64,000 nt of DNA, taken from positions 3,843,960-3,907,959 of the forward strand of contig NZ_KB889967.1 of the NCBI RefSeq assembly GCF_000372885.1. Direction: 5' to 3'. This DNA comes from Methyloversatilis thermotolerans (GTDB lineage: Bacteria > Pseudomonadota > Gammaproteobacteria > Burkholderiales > Rhodocyclaceae). Positions 29,374 to 39,337 of this stretch are shown here, piece after piece. Position 1 is the first letter of the stretch. Each line of letters starts with the position of its first letter. Made by a program: the position numbers and the translations under genes. The notes under the pieces were generated by a model. It saw nothing but the letters and a program-made list of their open reading frames with translations, was not told the origin of the DNA and ran no database searches.

Positions 29374-30231
29374 ATGGAAAAGGATGACACGCTCCGTCAT
29401 CAACGGCCCGGGTTGCTGTTTCTTCATGCCAACGGGTATCCGGGCGGGGTCTATCGACAGTTTCTGCAGCATCTTTCACCGGTGTTCGACATCACTGCGG
29501 TCGATCGCATCGGCGCCCGCCCCGAGCACGCGCCGGCGCAGGGCTGGCAGCGCATGCGGCGCGAAGTCGAGCGGGCGCTGTCCGACCTGGCGGCGGCTGC
29601 GCCGCTGACCGTGGTCGGTCATTCGATGGGCGGCTATCTGGCGGCCATGGTCGCGGCGTGCGCGCGGCATCCGGTTTCGGCCGTCGTGCTGGTGGAATCA
29701 CCGCTGGTACTGGGCTGGCGCGGCGCCGTACTGTCGGCGGCCAAGCTGTCGGGCGCCACCTGGCGTGTCGGTCCGGCGCCGGTGGCGGCACGGCGGCGCC
29801 ATTACTGGCACTCGCGCGAGGAGGCGCGGGCGCACCTCGCCGCCAAGCACTTCGTGCAGCGCTGGGCGCCCGGCGTACTGGACGACTTCATCCGCGACGG
29901 CCTGACCGAGCATCCGGGCGGCGGTGTGACGCTCACCATTCCGCGTGAGGCGGAACGTGCCATCTACGCCACCATTGCGCATCGCGAGGCGATCCGTGCA
30001 GTGCGCGCGCTGCGCGCGCGCGGCGTGCCGGCGCACTTCATCGCCGGCCGCGACTCGGAGGAACTGCGCCTGGCTGGCCGCGACGCCAACCGGCGTTTCT
30101 GGGGCGAACACTGGCACGAGCTGCCGACCGGGCATCTGGTGCCTATGGAAGCGCCTCAGGCATGCGCGGAGAAGGTACTGGAGCTTCTCCGCGACCAGAC
30201 GGCGAGCCGGCCCGGCCGGCTCACACCCTGA
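29374..30231 (+). CDS. Alpha/beta hydrolase
   Basis: A 285-residue alpha/beta hydrolase. The oxyanion-hole segment is [15 protein letters not shown] (about 14-28) and the nucleophile elbow [11 protein letters not shown] (Ser about 82). An acid-bearing stretch [10 protein letters not shown] and the catalytic His in [12 protein letters not shown] complete the fold. HANG rather than HGNP near the N-terminus is a common variant. Substrate is unknown. There is no signal peptide. Its last 11 nt overlap the 3' end of the convergent chemoreceptor gene. Confidence 0.88.
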   Translation: MEKDDTLRHQRPGLLFLHANGYPGGVYRQFLQHLSPVFDITAVDRIGARPEHAPAQGWQRMRREVERALSDLAAAAPLTVVGHSMGGYLAAMVAACARHPVSAVVLVESPLVLGWRGAVLSAAKLSGATWRVGPAPVAARRRHYWHSREEARAHLAAKHFVQRWAPGVLDDFIRDGLTEHPGGGVTLTIPREAERAIYATIAHREAIRAVRALRARGVPAHFIAGRDSEELRLAGRDANRRFWGEHWHELPTGHLVPMEAPQACAEKVLELLRDQTASRPGRLTP

Positions 30232-31828
30232 AGCGCGCGATCGTCGAATCCAGTTCCTCGGCGAGACGGCTGAGCTGCTGCACGGTGTCTTCCGCCGCCA
30301 CGACAGAGCGGTCGGATTCCTCCACCATGTGGGCGATACGTTCGACATTGGCGGCGATCGCATTGCTCGCCTGAGTCTGTTCGGCAGTCGCGTGCGCGAC
30401 GCTGCGGATCTGCGTCAGGGCTTCGATGGCGCCGTCGTTGATGCTGCGCAGCGCCTCGGCGGCTTCGCCTGCCAGCGCCACGCCCTTTTCCACCTGCGGA
30501 CCGACCGCCTGCATGCTGTGCACGACGGCGTCGGTATCGGTCTGGATGGCCGCGATGGTCTGCGCGATTTCGCCGGTGGCGAGCGTGGTGCGTTCGGCCA
30601 GCTTGCGCACTTCGTCGGCCACGACCGCGAAGCCTCGTCCCTGTTCGCCGGCCCGCGCCGCCTCGATGGCGGCATTCAGCGCCAGCAGATTGGTCTGTTC
30701 GGCGATTTCCTTGATGGTCTTGGCGATGCCGCTGATCTGGCGCGAGCGCTCGGCCAGCTCGCCGATGCGCCCCGAGGCGTCGCTGACCTGGCGCGATACC
30801 GCGGCGATGGCATCCGATGCCGAATGCACGCGCTGTTCGCCCACGCCGGCCAGTTCCGACGAGCGGCTGGAGTGCTGTTCCGAGTCGCGCGCGCTATCGG
30901 CAATCTGGCTCACGCTCACCGTCATCTGTTCGATCGCCGCAGCGGTCGACGAGGTGGCTTCGGCCGACTGACCGGAGGCGCTGCGGATCTGCTGCATGCG
31001 CTCGGCGATGTCGTGGGCGGCGGTGTTCAGCGAGCGCGAGCCCTGCTGGATGCCGCCTATCATGTTCTTCAGGCTGTCGCGCATGATGGACAGCGAGTGC
31101 AGCAGGCTGCCGTTGCGCGCCGTCGGCATCACCACGTCCAGACGGCCGGCGGCGATTTCGTTGGCCGCCCGCATCGCCGCCTCCGGCTCGCCGCCGATCT
31201 GCGCAAAGATGCGACGGGCCACCGCCACCGTCAGCACGATGGTCACCGCGATCACCAGAACCACCAGAATGAGCAGCTTGCTCACATAGGCATACAGCGC
31301 ACTGTCGATGTCATCGACGAAGAAGCCGGTGCCCACGGTCCAGCCCCAGGGGGCGAAATGGGTGACGCCATTGAGCTTGGGCAAGGGTACGTCGCCGCCG
31401 GGCTTCTTGGCCGGCACGGTGACAAAGGCGGGGTCGCTCTTGGCCAGCGCATCGCGATACACCTGCACATTGGTGCGGCCGTCCGGCGCCACGCCGCCAT
31501 TGTCCGCCTGGCCCAGCCTTTCCTTGCGCACATGCGCCAGCATGGTGTCCTTGTCGTCGCGCGCGAATACGTAGTGATCCTTGCTCTGCAGGCCCAGCAG
31601 TGCTTCCTGGGCGTGCTTCTGCGCCTGTTCGCGAGTCAGCGTGCCGGCCTTCTCCGCCTCGTGATAGCGGTTCAGGATGCCCTTGGTGAGATCGAGCAGC
31701 GTCACGATGCGCGCCTCGCGCTCGGTCATCATCGTTTCGTGAATGGAGTAGGTGGCGACGCCACCGAGGATGAGCAGGCCTGCGGCTGCACTGGCAACGA
31801 TCAGCGCGAGGCGGGTGGATATCTTCAC
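30221..31828 (-). CDS. Methyl-accepting chemotaxis protein with single Cache domain
   Basis: A 535-residue chemoreceptor: membrane helix 1 (about 5-27) and a periplasmic single-Cache-type sensor (about 30-185, [36 protein letters not shown]). Membrane helix 2, a HAMP-like linker and the long coiled-coil signalling domain follow. The hairpin tip reads [18 protein letters not shown] then [15 protein letters not shown]. It signals to CheA/CheW, which are not in this window. The GTG at 31828 has GGAG 6 nt upstream and places the helix correctly. It lies just downstream of TRAP permease genes and could sense the same solute. Confidence 0.92.
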   Translation of the reverse strand: MKISTRLALIVASAAAGLLILGGVATYSIHETMMTEREARIVTLLDLTKGILNRYHEAEKAGTLTREQAQKHAQEALLGLQSKDHYVFARDDKDTMLAHVRKERLGQADNGGVAPDGRTNVQVYRDALAKSDPAFVTVPAKKPGGDVPLPKLNGVTHFAPWGWTVGTGFFVDDIDSALYAYVSKLLILVVLVIAVTIVLTVAVARRIFAQIGGEPEAAMRAANEIAAGRLDVVMPTARNGSLLHSLSIMRDSLKNMIGGIQQGSRSLNTAAHDIAERMQQIRSASGQSAEATSSTAAAIEQMTVSVSQIADSARDSEQHSSRSSELAGVGEQRVHSASDAIAAVSRQVSDASGRIGELAERSRQISGIAKTIKEIAEQTNLLALNAAIEAARAGEQGRGFAVVADEVRKLAERTTLATGEIAQTIAAIQTDTDAVVHSMQAVGPQVEKGVALAGEAAEALRSINDGAIEALTQIRSVAHATAEQTQASNAIAANVERIAHMVEESDRSVVAAEDTVQQLSRLAEELDSTIARFRV

Positions 31829-31923
31829 GGCGGGCTCCGAGGCGTAAGTGTCTGATTGTTTACGGAAGCAGGGCCCGGAACTTGAACCGGATGCCAGAAG
31901 GGCAAGCGGCGCCCGCCGCCGCA

Positions 31924-33591
31924 TCAGTCGTCGCCGTCGTTGCCGGCCTCGCTTTCGGCGCGTTCGATCGCACGTTCCAGCAGGGCATCGGGATGCGAGG
32001 CGGGCAGGCCCGGGCTTCCTGCCCCGCGCCGATAGTCACCGAACTCCGCCGGCAGGCTGCCGCCCGTCGCGCGCGAGCCCGTGCCCAGATTCGCCGTCAC
32101 CAGTTGTGGCACGGCCAGCACCAGTGCCACCGCCACAAGCTGGATGCACACGAAGGGCACGGCGCCCCAGTAGATGTCGCGCGTGGGCAGCGACTTCGGC
32201 GCGACCGAGCGCAGGTAGAACAGCGCGAAGCCGAACGGCGGATGCATGAAGGAGGTCTGCATGTTCACCGCCAGCAGCACGCCGAACCACACCAGGTCTA
32301 TGCCGAGCTTTTCCGCCACCGGCGCCAGCAGCGGCACCAGGATGAAAGCCAGCTCGAAGAAGTCGAGGAAGAAGGCGAGCAGGAACACCAGCAGCATGAC
32401 CGCGATCAGGAAGCCGGTCTGGCCGCCCGGCAGCGACAGCAGCAGGTGTTCCACCCACAGGTGGCCGTCTATGCCGTAGAAGGTGAGCGAGAACAGCCGT
32501 GCACCGATCAGGATGAACAGCACGAAGCTGGTGAGCCGCACCGTTCGGTCCAGCGCCTGGGTGAGCAGCGAGCGGTCCAGCCGGCGGCGCGCCAGCGCCA
32601 TCAGCAGCGCGCCGGTCGCGCCCATGGCGCCGCCTTCGGTCGGCGTGGCCAGACCGAGGTAGATGGTGCCGAGCACCAGGAAGATGAGGGCCAGCGGCGG
32701 CATGAGCACGAAGGCGACACGGCGCGCCAGGTCGGGCAGCAGGTTCAGCCGCAGCAGGCGGTCGGCCAGCGCGGCGAGCCAGGCGGCGGCGCCGCCTGCG
32801 GTCACCGCCAGCAGCGCCCGCGCATCGGCGGTGTGTGCCTGCAGCGCGGGCAACCGGCTGGCCGCGATGCCGGCCGCCAGCGCGAGCGCGAACAGCGCCC
32901 ACACGCCGCGCCGCTCGGATGCGCCGTGCTCGTCGGCCTCCGGCAATGGCGGCGCGCTGGCCGGTTTCAACCAGGCCACGGCCAGCACATACAGCAGATA
33001 GAGGCCGGTCAGCATCAGCCCCGGCAACAGCGCGCCGCGATACATGTCGCCCACCGGCCGGTTCAACTGGTCGGCCAGCACGATGAGCACCAGCGACGGC
33101 GGAATGATTTGCGCCAGCGTGCCCGATGCCGCGATCACGCCGCTGGCCAGCCGCGCGTCGTAACCGGCGCGCAGCATGATGGGCAGGGAAATGAGGCCCA
33201 TGGAAATGACCGATGCGGCCACCACGCCGGTGGTGGCGGCCAGCATGGCACCCACCAGCACCACCGCCACCGCCAGTCCGCCGCGCAGGGTACCGAACAG
33301 GCGGCCCACCGTATCCAGCAGGTCCTCGGCCATGCCGGAGCGTTCCAGCAACAGGCCCATGAAGGTGAAGAAGGGAATGGCGAGCAGGGTGTCGTTGCTC
33401 ATGACACCCCATACGCGGTCCGGCATCGCCTGCACCAGTGACGCCGACAGCAGTCCAAGTTCGATGCCGATCAGGCCGAACACGATGCCGCAGGTGGCCA
33501 GCGCGAATGCGACCGGCGCTCCCGACAGCAGGAACAGGATCATTGCGAAGAACATGACCGGGGCCAGATTGGCGGCCAGCCACCCGCTCAT
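31924..33591 (-). CDS. TRAP transporter large permease subunit (DctM-like)
   Basis: A 555-residue, roughly 12-helix membrane subunit of a TRAP transporter, the channel for Na+-driven uptake of carboxylates or related acids. Recognisable DctM features include [41 protein letters not shown] and [37 protein letters not shown] and [17 protein letters not shown] also match. A C-terminal extension of about 40 acidic/Arg-rich residues is unusual. The small subunit lies 43 nt upstream. No DctP binding protein is encoded nearby. Confidence 0.93.
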   Translation of the reverse strand: MSGWLAANLAPVMFFAMILFLLSGAPVAFALATCGIVFGLIGIELGLLSASLVQAMPDRVWGVMSNDTLLAIPFFTFMGLLLERSGMAEDLLDTVGRLFGTLRGGLAVAVVLVGAMLAATTGVVAASVISMGLISLPIMLRAGYDARLASGVIAASGTLAQIIPPSLVLIVLADQLNRPVGDMYRGALLPGLMLTGLYLLYVLAVAWLKPASAPPLPEADEHGASERRGVWALFALALAAGIAASRLPALQAHTADARALLAVTAGGAAAWLAALADRLLRLNLLPDLARRVAFVLMPPLALIFLVLGTIYLGLATPTEGGAMGATGALLMALARRRLDRSLLTQALDRTVRLTSFVLFILIGARLFSLTFYGIDGHLWVEHLLLSLPGGQTGFLIAVMLLVFLLAFFLDFFELAFILVPLLAPVAEKLGIDLVWFGVLLAVNMQTSFMHPPFGFALFYLRSVAPKSLPTRDIYWGAVPFVCIQLVAVALVLAVPQLVTANLGTGSRATGGSLPAEFGDYRRGAGSPGLPASHPDALLERAIERAESEAGNDGDD

Positions 33592-33634
33592 CGACCGGTC
33601 CTCCGGTTGTCGCGTGCGATGGCCGTCGATGACC

Positions 33635-34141
33635 TCATGCCTGGCTCTCCCGCAGCGCGGCGATGCGGCGCGCGATCAGTGCCAGCGCCTGCAGCAGCAG
33701 CAGCGCGAAGCCCGCCGGCACCAGCGCTCGCGCCGGCCACAGCGGCAGGCCGCCGGCGCTGGCCGACACTTCATTGCTGGTCCACGCGCCGACGAACCAG
33801 GGCCAGGACAGCCACAGCATGAGCAGCGACACCGGCAGCACGGTGAGCGCGAGCGCTGCGATGTCGGCTTTCAGGCGTCCGCGCGGCGACAGCCGGGCGG
33901 TGAGCAGATCGATGCGCACATGCTCGTCCAGCTTCAGCACGCGTCCGGCACCGAGCAGGAAGGCCGCCGATACCAGATACCACTGCGCTTCCAGCAGCGC
34001 GTTGGATCCTGCATCGAACTTGCGCGCCAGCGCATTGCCCACCGCCAGCAGCACGGCCGCCAGTATCGTCCACGGCAGCAGGCGGCCGCAGGCTTCATTC
34101 AGGCGGTCAATCAGGTCGGCGAGCGTGAGCAGGGGGCGCAT
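33635..34141 (-). CDS. TRAP transporter small permease subunit (DctQ-like)
   Basis: A 168-residue four-helix DctQ-type protein: N-terminal LIDRLNEACGRLLPWTILAAVLLAVGNALARK, the typical EAQWYLVSAAFLLGAGRVLKLDEHVRID region, and two further helices, quoted in pieces. It pairs with the DctM subunit encoded 43 nt downstream. Together they form the membrane part of a TRAP system; the periplasmic receptor must be encoded elsewhere. It is divergent from a histidine phosphatase gene. Confidence 0.9.
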   Translation of the reverse strand: MRPLLTLADLIDRLNEACGRLLPWTILAAVLLAVGNALARKFDAGSNALLEAQWYLVSAAFLLGAGRVLKLDEHVRIDLLTARLSPRGRLKADIAALALTVLPVSLLMLWLSWPWFVGAWTSNEVSASAGGLPLWPARALVPAGFALLLLQALALIARRIAALRESQA

Positions 34142-34300
34142 GTCATCGGCGGCGTGGCGAAGGCGCGATGGTAAACGCTGGCCCGCGTCCGGAGTCGACC
34201 GGCGCCCGGCCCGGCGGCATGGCGCGGCGCCGGCAGTTCCGTGCGAACGAGCCGGACATGAGCTTGCCGCCTACAATATTGCGTCGCACAAGGACCCATC

Positions 34301-34945
34301 ATGACCGCTCTCACCCGCATCTGCCTCGTCCGCCACGGGGAAACCACCTGGAATGTCGACCGCCGCGTCCAGGGCCAGATCGATATTCCTCTGAACGAAC
34401 ATGGCTTGCGCCAGGCCAGCGCCACCGCCGATGCGCTGGCCGGCGCGCGTATCGATCACATCTATGGTTCGGATCTCGGCCGCGCATGGGTGACCGCCGG
34501 CCGCATCGCCGCGCCCCGCCGCCAGGCCGTCATGCCGGAGCCCGGCTTGCGCGAGCGTCACTATGGCGCCTTCCAGGGGCTGACCTGGGCCGAGGCACGC
34601 GAACGCCATCCGGAGCACTTCGCGCAGTTCGAGGCGCGGGTGACCCATGCACGCTTCCCCGGCGACAGCGGCGAAAGCCTGGACAGCTTCGCCGAACGCA
34701 TCTGGGCGCTGGTCGGCCGGCTACGCGAACGCCATGCCGGCGGGAACGTGTTGCTGGTGACCCACGGCGGCGTGCTCGACATCGTCGCCCGCCGTGTGCG
34801 TGGCCTGCCGCTCGACGCCAGGCGCGATTTTGAGATCGCCAACTGTGCGCTGAACTGGGTCGCCCACGATGCCGGCGGCTGGCGCATCGAACGCTGGGGC
34901 GACGCCGCCCATCTCGACAACGCGCTCGACGAACTGCCGGTCTGA
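34301..34945 (+). CDS. Histidine phosphatase family protein (phosphoglycerate mutase-like)
   Basis: A 214-residue branch-1 histidine phosphatase. The phospho-acceptor motif LVRHGETTWN (His at about 11) and the second catalytic histidine in LVTHGGVLD are present. YGSDLGRAWVTAG, ERHYGAFQGLTWAEA and ANCALNWV follow GpmB/CobC relatives. This suggests a phosphomonoesterase rather than a true glycolytic mutase; the substrate is unknown. TACAAT at 34272-34277 may be the -10. The 3' side borders a long repeat array. Confidence 0.9.
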   Translation: MTALTRICLVRHGETTWNVDRRVQGQIDIPLNEHGLRQASATADALAGARIDHIYGSDLGRAWVTAGRIAAPRRQAVMPEPGLRERHYGAFQGLTWAEARERHPEHFAQFEARVTHARFPGDSGESLDSFAERIWALVGRLRERHAGGNVLLVTHGGVLDIVARRVRGLPLDARRDFEIANCALNWVAHDAGGWRIERWGDAAHLDNALDELPV

Positions 34946-34994
34946 GCGCCCGGCTTGAGCCCTCTTCCGGGGCAAGGTCGCAGGCCGCCGGCTT

Positions 34995-35985
34995 TGTTCG
35001 AGGGTGGGGTCGCGAGCGGTGCTCGCCTACGGGAGATCCCGCGCCGTTCGTGGCGAGGGCGCGCCGTCGTAGGAGCGACCCGAAGGTCGCGACGCGGCAC
35101 ATGCAGGCCGCGGGCTTTGTTCGAGGGTGTTGTCGCGAGCGGTGCTCGCGCCTACGGCACGCATCGCCCCCTTCGCGGCCAGGGCGAGCGGTTGCAGGAG
35201 CGACCCGAAGGTCGCGACGCCGCGTGTGCAGGCCACTGGCCTTGTTCGAGGGTGGGGTCGCGAGCGGTGCTCGCCTACGGGAGATCCCGCGCCGTTCGTG
35301 GCGAGGGCGCGCCGACGTAGGAGCGACCCACTGGTCGCGACGCGGCATTCGCGCGCCGCGGGCTGCGTTTGCGGGTGTTGTCGCGAGCGGTGCTCGCTCC
35401 TACGGCAGGCATCGCCCACTTCGCGGCCGGGGCGAGCGGTTGCAGGAGCGCCCCCAAGGTCGCGACGCGGCGTGTGCAGGCCACTGGCTTTGTTCGAGGG
35501 TGTTGTCGCGAGCGGTGCTCGCCTACGGGAGATCCCGCGCCGTTCGTGGCGAGGGCGCGCCGTCGTAGGAGCGACCCACTGGTCGCGACGCGGCATTCGC
35601 GCGCCGCGGGCTGCGTTTGCGGGTGTTGTCGCGAGCGGTGCTCGCTCCTACGGCAGGCATCGCCCCCTTCGCGGCCAGGGCGAGCTGTTGTGGGAGCGAC
35701 CCGAAGGTCGCGACGCGGCACATGCAGGCCGCGGGCTTTGTTCGAGGGTGGGGTCGCGAGCGGTGCTCGCCTACGGGAGATCCCGCGCCGTTCGTGGCGA
35801 GGGCGCGCCGTCGTAGGAGCGACCCACTGGTCGCGACGCAGCATTCGCGCGCCGCGGGCTGCGTTTGCGGGTGTTGTCGCGAGCGGTGCTCGCTCCTACG
35901 GCAGGCATCGCCCACTTCGCGGCCAGGGCGAGCGGTTGTGGAAGCGCCCCCCAGGTCGCGACGGCGCGCCTGCGGGCCGCAGGCC
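34995..35985. repeat. BIME-like array: eight 124-bp units in four 248-bp dimers
   Basis: The landmark TCGCGAGCGGTGCTCGC begins at 35010, 35133, 35258, 35381, 35506, 35629, 35754 and 35877, so steps alternate 123 and 125 bp. Odd units carry a CCTACGGGAGATCCC block; even units carry a block near CTACGGCAGGCATCG. The true period is therefore a 248-bp dimer, four times. Each unit holds two REP-type palindromes in opposite sense (GCGAGC-GGT-GCTCGC and GCGACC-N4-GGTCGC), flanked by GTAGGAGC and its complement. It fills the entire gap between the phosphatase and yceI-like genes; long open frames across it are artefacts of the repeat. Confidence 0.93.
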
Positions 35986-35990
35986 TGGCT

Positions 35991-36566
35991 TCAGTCCTTG
36001 ATGGCTTCGATCGCGATGTCGATCACCACGTCGTCGCTCACATTGGGCGCGTACTTGCCCATGTTGAAGTCGCTGCGCTTGACGGTGACGGTGGCATTGG
36101 CGCCGATGGCATCCTTCTTCTTCATCGGGTGGGGCATGAGCTGGAAGCTGGTCACCTTGAGCGTGACCGGCTTGCTCACACCCTTGAGCGTCAGCGTGCC
36201 CTCGACGGCCACCGGCTTGTCACCGTCGAACACCACCTTGGACGACTTGAAGGTGGCGGTCGGGAAAGCTTCGGTATCCAGGAAATCGGGCGCCTGGATA
36301 TGTTCGTTGAACAGCGGGAAGCCGGTGCTCACCGACTTGGTGTCTATGGTGATGTCCACCGCGCCGGTCCTGGCGGCGCGATCCAGCGTGACGGTGCCGC
36401 TGGTCTTGTCGAAGCGGCTGAGCTGCGTGGAATAGCCGAAGTGGCTGTACGAGAAGCGCGGGAAGGTGTGCGACGGATCGACCTTGAAGGTTTCCGGTGC
36501 GGCGAAGGACGGCGCGGCGACAGTGGCGAGTGCGAGCGCGGCAACGAGTGCTTTCAGCGAGGTCAT
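35991..36566 (-). CDS. YceI family periplasmic lipid-binding protein
   Basis: A 191-residue YceI-family protein: signal peptide (1-22, ALVAALALATVAAPSFA), then the lipocalin-like barrel. Typical motifs are FKVDPSHTFPRFSYSHFG, FDKTSGTVTLDRAARTG, SVDITIDT-like strands and EGTLTLKGVSKPVTLKV, quoted in pieces. Members bind long isoprenoids or fatty amides in the periplasm. It ends the operon dioxygenase - cytochrome b561 - YceI (gap 39 nt to the cytochrome). YceI and b561 cytochromes are often neighbours, which hints at a quinone-linked periplasmic redox task. Confidence 0.92.
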   Translation of the reverse strand: MTSLKALVAALALATVAAPSFAAPETFKVDPSHTFPRFSYSHFGYSTQLSRFDKTSGTVTLDRAARTGAVDITIDTKSVSTGFPLFNEHIQAPDFLDTEAFPTATFKSSKVVFDGDKPVAVEGTLTLKGVSKPVTLKVTSFQLMPHPMKKKDAIGANATVTVKRSDFNMGKYAPNVSDDVVIDIAIEAIKD

Positions 36567-36605
36567 GGTGATGCTCCTTTTTTATGGCGGGTCGGGACGG
36601 GCCGC

Positions 36606-37193
36606 TCAGCGGCCCGAAGTCATCTTCAGCAGCGTGCGGTCACGCCGGACGAAGTGGTGGTACAGCGCGGCGGCGACATGGCCCAGCACCAGCAGCCAGA
36701 TCAGTCGCGCACCCAGCACATCCTTGTGGATGAAGTCGATGGGTTTCTCGAAAGTCTTGAAATCCAGACCGAAGCCGTCGACCACGACACTCTGGAACAG
36801 TGCCGTGCTTTCGAACTTCGGAATGTCGAACAGGAAAAAGTACCGGGTGTCGACGCCGGTGCCGAGATAGCCGGTGAGGGGCGCGACGATCATGACGGCG
36901 TACAGCGCCAGATGGCCGAGGTGGGCCGCCCGGTGCGCCAGCGCGCTGCCGGGTTCGTCGTCCGGCGCGCGGTTCATGAGCCGCCAGATCACGCGCAGCG
37001 CGACGATGACCGCGATGCTCACGCCGACCGACAGGTGCATCTGCAGCGCAGTCATGTTTTCCGGCGTCTGTTTCTCGGTGAACCACTGGCGGTAGTACAC
37101 CGACACATAGGCGGCCAGGAACAGCGCGGCGGTCATCCAGTGCAGCCACTTCGCGATGCTGCCGTAGTCGCGGGCGGTGTTCTTCAGGCTCAT
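36606..37193 (-). CDS. Cytochrome b561 family protein
   Basis: A 195-residue, four-helix membrane cytochrome b of the bacterial b561/CybB type. Helix-borne histidines likely to bind two b hemes are in AKWLHWMTA, LQMHLSVGV, HLGHLALYAV and LVLGHVAAALYHHF. It passes electrons between the quinone pool and a periplasmic acceptor. Its start overlaps the stop of the upstream dioxygenase gene by 4 nt (ATGA), and the YceI gene follows, so the three are one transcript. An insertion (about residues 115-150, DTRYFFLFDIPKFES) between helices is typical of the family. Confidence 0.92.
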   Translation of the reverse strand: MSLKNTARDYGSIAKWLHWMTAALFLAAYVSVYYRQWFTEKQTPENMTALQMHLSVGVSIAVIVALRVIWRLMNRAPDDEPGSALAHRAAHLGHLALYAVMIVAPLTGYLGTGVDTRYFFLFDIPKFESTALFQSVVVDGFGLDFKTFEKPIDFIHKDVLGARLIWLLVLGHVAAALYHHFVRRDRTLLKMTSGR

Positions 37194-38038
37194 GTCTTCT
37201 CCTCCTGGCGGGCGTGAAATGCCCAGGCATCCATGGCCAGCACGTAGTCATCGATGCCGGCGTGAAAGCGCTCGGCGCGGGCTGCGTCGCCCGCGGCGCC
37301 GAGTGCGACGAAAAAAGGCAGCAGATGTTCCTCGGTCGGATGCGCGCGTGCCGCATCCGGTGCGCGCTGCCGGTAGTCCAGCAGCGCGTCGAGGTCGCCG
37401 TCGGCGAGGCGCGCCGCCATCCAGTCGGCGAAGCCGCGCACATAGGCGGGCGGCTGTCCGTCGCCCTGCGCCACGATCTGCCAGTCGCGCAGGTTGTGCG
37501 TCATATTGCCCGAGCCGATCACGCGCACACCTTGCGCGGTCAGTGGCGCCAGCGCGCGACCGAGGCGCCAGGCGCCGCGCGGGCCCTGACGGCTTTGCAG
37601 CGACAGCGGAATCACCGGCACATCGGCATCCGGATGCATGAGCCGCAGCGGCACCCAGGCGCCGTGATCCAGGCCCCGGCCCGCATCCAGCGCGGCCGGC
37701 AGCCCCGCATCATGCAAGGTGCGCACGATATGCGCGGCCAGTTCCGGGCACCCGGTGGCCGGGTAATTCAGCGCGTAAAGCTCGCGTGGAAAGCCGTGGA
37801 AGTCGTGCAGCGTGGCGTGCCGGTCGGCGCTGCCCACCGCCGCTTGCGCGCTATCCCAGTGCGCGCTCACCACGACCAGGGCGCGCGGCCGCGGCAGCGC
37901 ATCCGCCATCGCCGCCAGCGCGGCGCCCGCGGCGCCCGGGCGCAACGCGAAGGTGGGCGCGCCGTGCGGAACGAACAGGCTCACCGGAGCAGGTGCGAAG
38001 GGCATGGCAGGTCGGGCGGCAGCGATCAGGGATGACAT
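37190..38038 (-). CDS. LigB/DODA-type extradiol ring-opening dioxygenase
   Basis: A 282-residue class III extradiol dioxygenase-fold protein (YgiD/DODA group), using non-heme Fe2+ or Zn2+ to open catechol-type rings. Family marks are LFVPHGAPTFAL (metal-binding His), VVSAHWDS, HDFHGFPRELYALNYPATG, LDHGAWVPLRLMHPDADVPV and the glycine-rich VIGSGNMTHNLRD, quoted separately. The plant-like activity is DOPA 4,5-cleavage; the bacterial substrate is unknown. It heads the operon with cytochrome b561 and YceI genes and is divergent from a LysR gene that probably controls it. Confidence 0.9.
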   Translation of the reverse strand: MSSLIAAARPAMPFAPAPVSLFVPHGAPTFALRPGAAGAALAAMADALPRPRALVVVSAHWDSAQAAVGSADRHATLHDFHGFPRELYALNYPATGCPELAAHIVRTLHDAGLPAALDAGRGLDHGAWVPLRLMHPDADVPVIPLSLQSRQGPRGAWRLGRALAPLTAQGVRVIGSGNMTHNLRDWQIVAQGDGQPPAYVRGFADWMAARLADGDLDALLDYRQRAPDAARAHPTEEHLLPFFVALGAAGDAARAERFHAGIDDYVLAMDAWAFHARQEEKT

Positions 38039-38073
38039 GCCTGCAGCGTAAGCCCTGTTGGCCGATCAAAATA

Positions 38074-38100
38074 GGCGACAATCCGCAAATGATCGTTGCC
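38074..38100. promoter_or_regulatory. Candidate LysR-type operator
   Basis: The 74-nt gap between the dioxygenase operon (minus) and the LysR gene (plus) holds GGCGACAAT (38074-38082) and ATCGTTGCC (38092-38100), an imperfect dyad (7 of 9 positions) with 9 nt between arms. Position and shape suit autoregulation plus control of the divergent operon. This is inference from one site. Confidence 0.33.
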
Positions 38101-38112
38101 ATACAGACAACA

Positions 38113-39000
38113 ATGGACAGACTGGATGCGATGCAGCTTTTCCTGCGGGTGGCCGAACTGGGGAGCTTCTCGGCGGTGGCGCAGCAGATGGGGGTGGCGC
38201 GATCGGTGGTGACCCGGCAGATCGCCGCGCTGGAAGCTCATCTGGGTGTCAAGCTCATGGCGCGCAGCACGCGCCGCCTGTCGCTCACGGCGGCCGGCAC
38301 CGCCTATCTCGAAAAATGCCGCGTCATCCTCAACCTGGTCGAGGCAGCCGAAACAGGCATCGCCGAACAGCGGCAGGCGCTGCGCGGCGCGATCCGCATC
38401 GGCACCCCCCTGAGCTACGGGCTGAAGAGGCTGTCGCCGCTGCTGCTGGATTTCGCGCAGCAGCACCCGGAGGTGGCGATCGACATCGACTACAACGACC
38501 GCCGCGTGAACCTGATCGAAGAAGGCATGGACCTGGCGATCCGCGTCACCGCGCGGCTGGACCCGGCCACCGTCGCGCGCCGCATCGCTTCCAGCCGGCT
38601 CATCGCCGTCGCCTCGCCCGACTACATCGCCCGCCACGGCGCGCCGGTCACGCCGGAGGACATCGCTCATCACGAATGCCTGGGCTATACCGCCGCCAGC
38701 GGCCCGCCGGGCTGGGTGTTCACCACACCCGACGGGCGCACCGTCACCGTCCCGCTGCGCGCCCGCATCACCGCCAGCAACGGCGACGTCCTCGCCGAAG
38801 CCGCCGCGCGCGGCATGGGGCTCACCTGCCAACCCGATTTCATCCTCGATCCCTGGCTGGCCGACGGCCGACTGCTGCCCGTGCTCACCGACTGCGCGAT
38901 GCCCGAACTGGGCGTATACGCCGTGCTGCCCGGCAACCGCCACGTACCGCACCGGGTGCGGGTGTTGATGGATTGGCTGGCGGAAAGCCTGACGGGCTGA
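38113..39000 (+). CDS. LysR family transcriptional regulator
   Basis: A 295-residue LysR-type regulator. The N-terminal winged helix-turn-helix is plain (MDRLDAMQLFLRVAELGSFSA, then VARSVVTRQIAALEAHLGVKL). The effector domain shows QRQALRGAIRIGTPLSYG, RVNLIEEGMDLAIRVT and GLTCQPDFIL, as in the CrgA/PA2758-like subgroup. The ATG at 38113 gives the standard start; another at 38089 would overlap the candidate operator. It is divergent from the dioxygenase - cytochrome b561 - YceI operon, its likely target. Confidence 0.94.
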   Translation: MDRLDAMQLFLRVAELGSFSAVAQQMGVARSVVTRQIAALEAHLGVKLMARSTRRLSLTAAGTAYLEKCRVILNLVEAAETGIAEQRQALRGAIRIGTPLSYGLKRLSPLLLDFAQQHPEVAIDIDYNDRRVNLIEEGMDLAIRVTARLDPATVARRIASSRLIAVASPDYIARHGAPVTPEDIAHHECLGYTAASGPPGWVFTTPDGRTVTVPLRARITASNGDVLAEAAARGMGLTCQPDFILDPWLADGRLLPVLTDCAMPELGVYAVLPGNRHVPHRVRVLMDWLAESLTG

Positions 39001-39337
39001 ACGGGGACCTTTGCGGCGCCCGTGGGTGGATCGGTAGAAAGGATGATTGCCGCGCTTTGCTGCCGATGAGACGCTCGCGCGCATGGGCTGCGCCTGCAAC
39101 TCGATGAAAGAAGTGACGAACCGCTTCCGATTCTTGACGGTTTACCCCACAAACCGGTTTTCAAATAAAAGCCGATCTGAGGAAGATATTCGTGGTGCGT
39201 CCCCTGTGGTTCCTGTTGTTCCCGTAAGCGAACAGGGTCATGAGGGGTTTGGGTGGTTCGACTGATGCGGCTTGCGGTCGGCCGGGCTTCTGTAGTCGAG
39301 CGTTTCTGTGGATTGAGCGGATAGGCATGGGGGCTGA
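39001..39337. other. AT-richer intergenic segment upstream of tcmP
   Basis: No gene is supported here. Base composition drops in GC from about 39100, marking the left side of the tcmP island. Visible items are TTGACG (39134-39139) as a possible -35 without a good -10, the palindrome AAACCGGTTT (39151-39160), and an inverted repeat CCTGTT/AACAGG (39212-39217, 39231-39236). No LexA-type CTGT-N8-ACAG site occurs on this side, unlike the other end of the island. No integrase or att repeat is recognised. Confidence 0.5.

Noticed and set aside
34995..35985. CRISPR array
   Set aside because: Units are 123-125 bp with internal palindromes and no unique spacers between short repeats; no cas genes.
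34955..36000. Overlapping open frames rich in Arg/Ser/Cys on both strands
   Set aside because: They arise from the 124-bp repeat, whose stop-poor sequence keeps frames open. Products repeat identical blocks and lack ribosome sites.
39047..39265. 72-codon frame upstream of tcmP
   Set aside because: No ribosome site and no protein-like composition; it spans the AT-rich putative promoter region.
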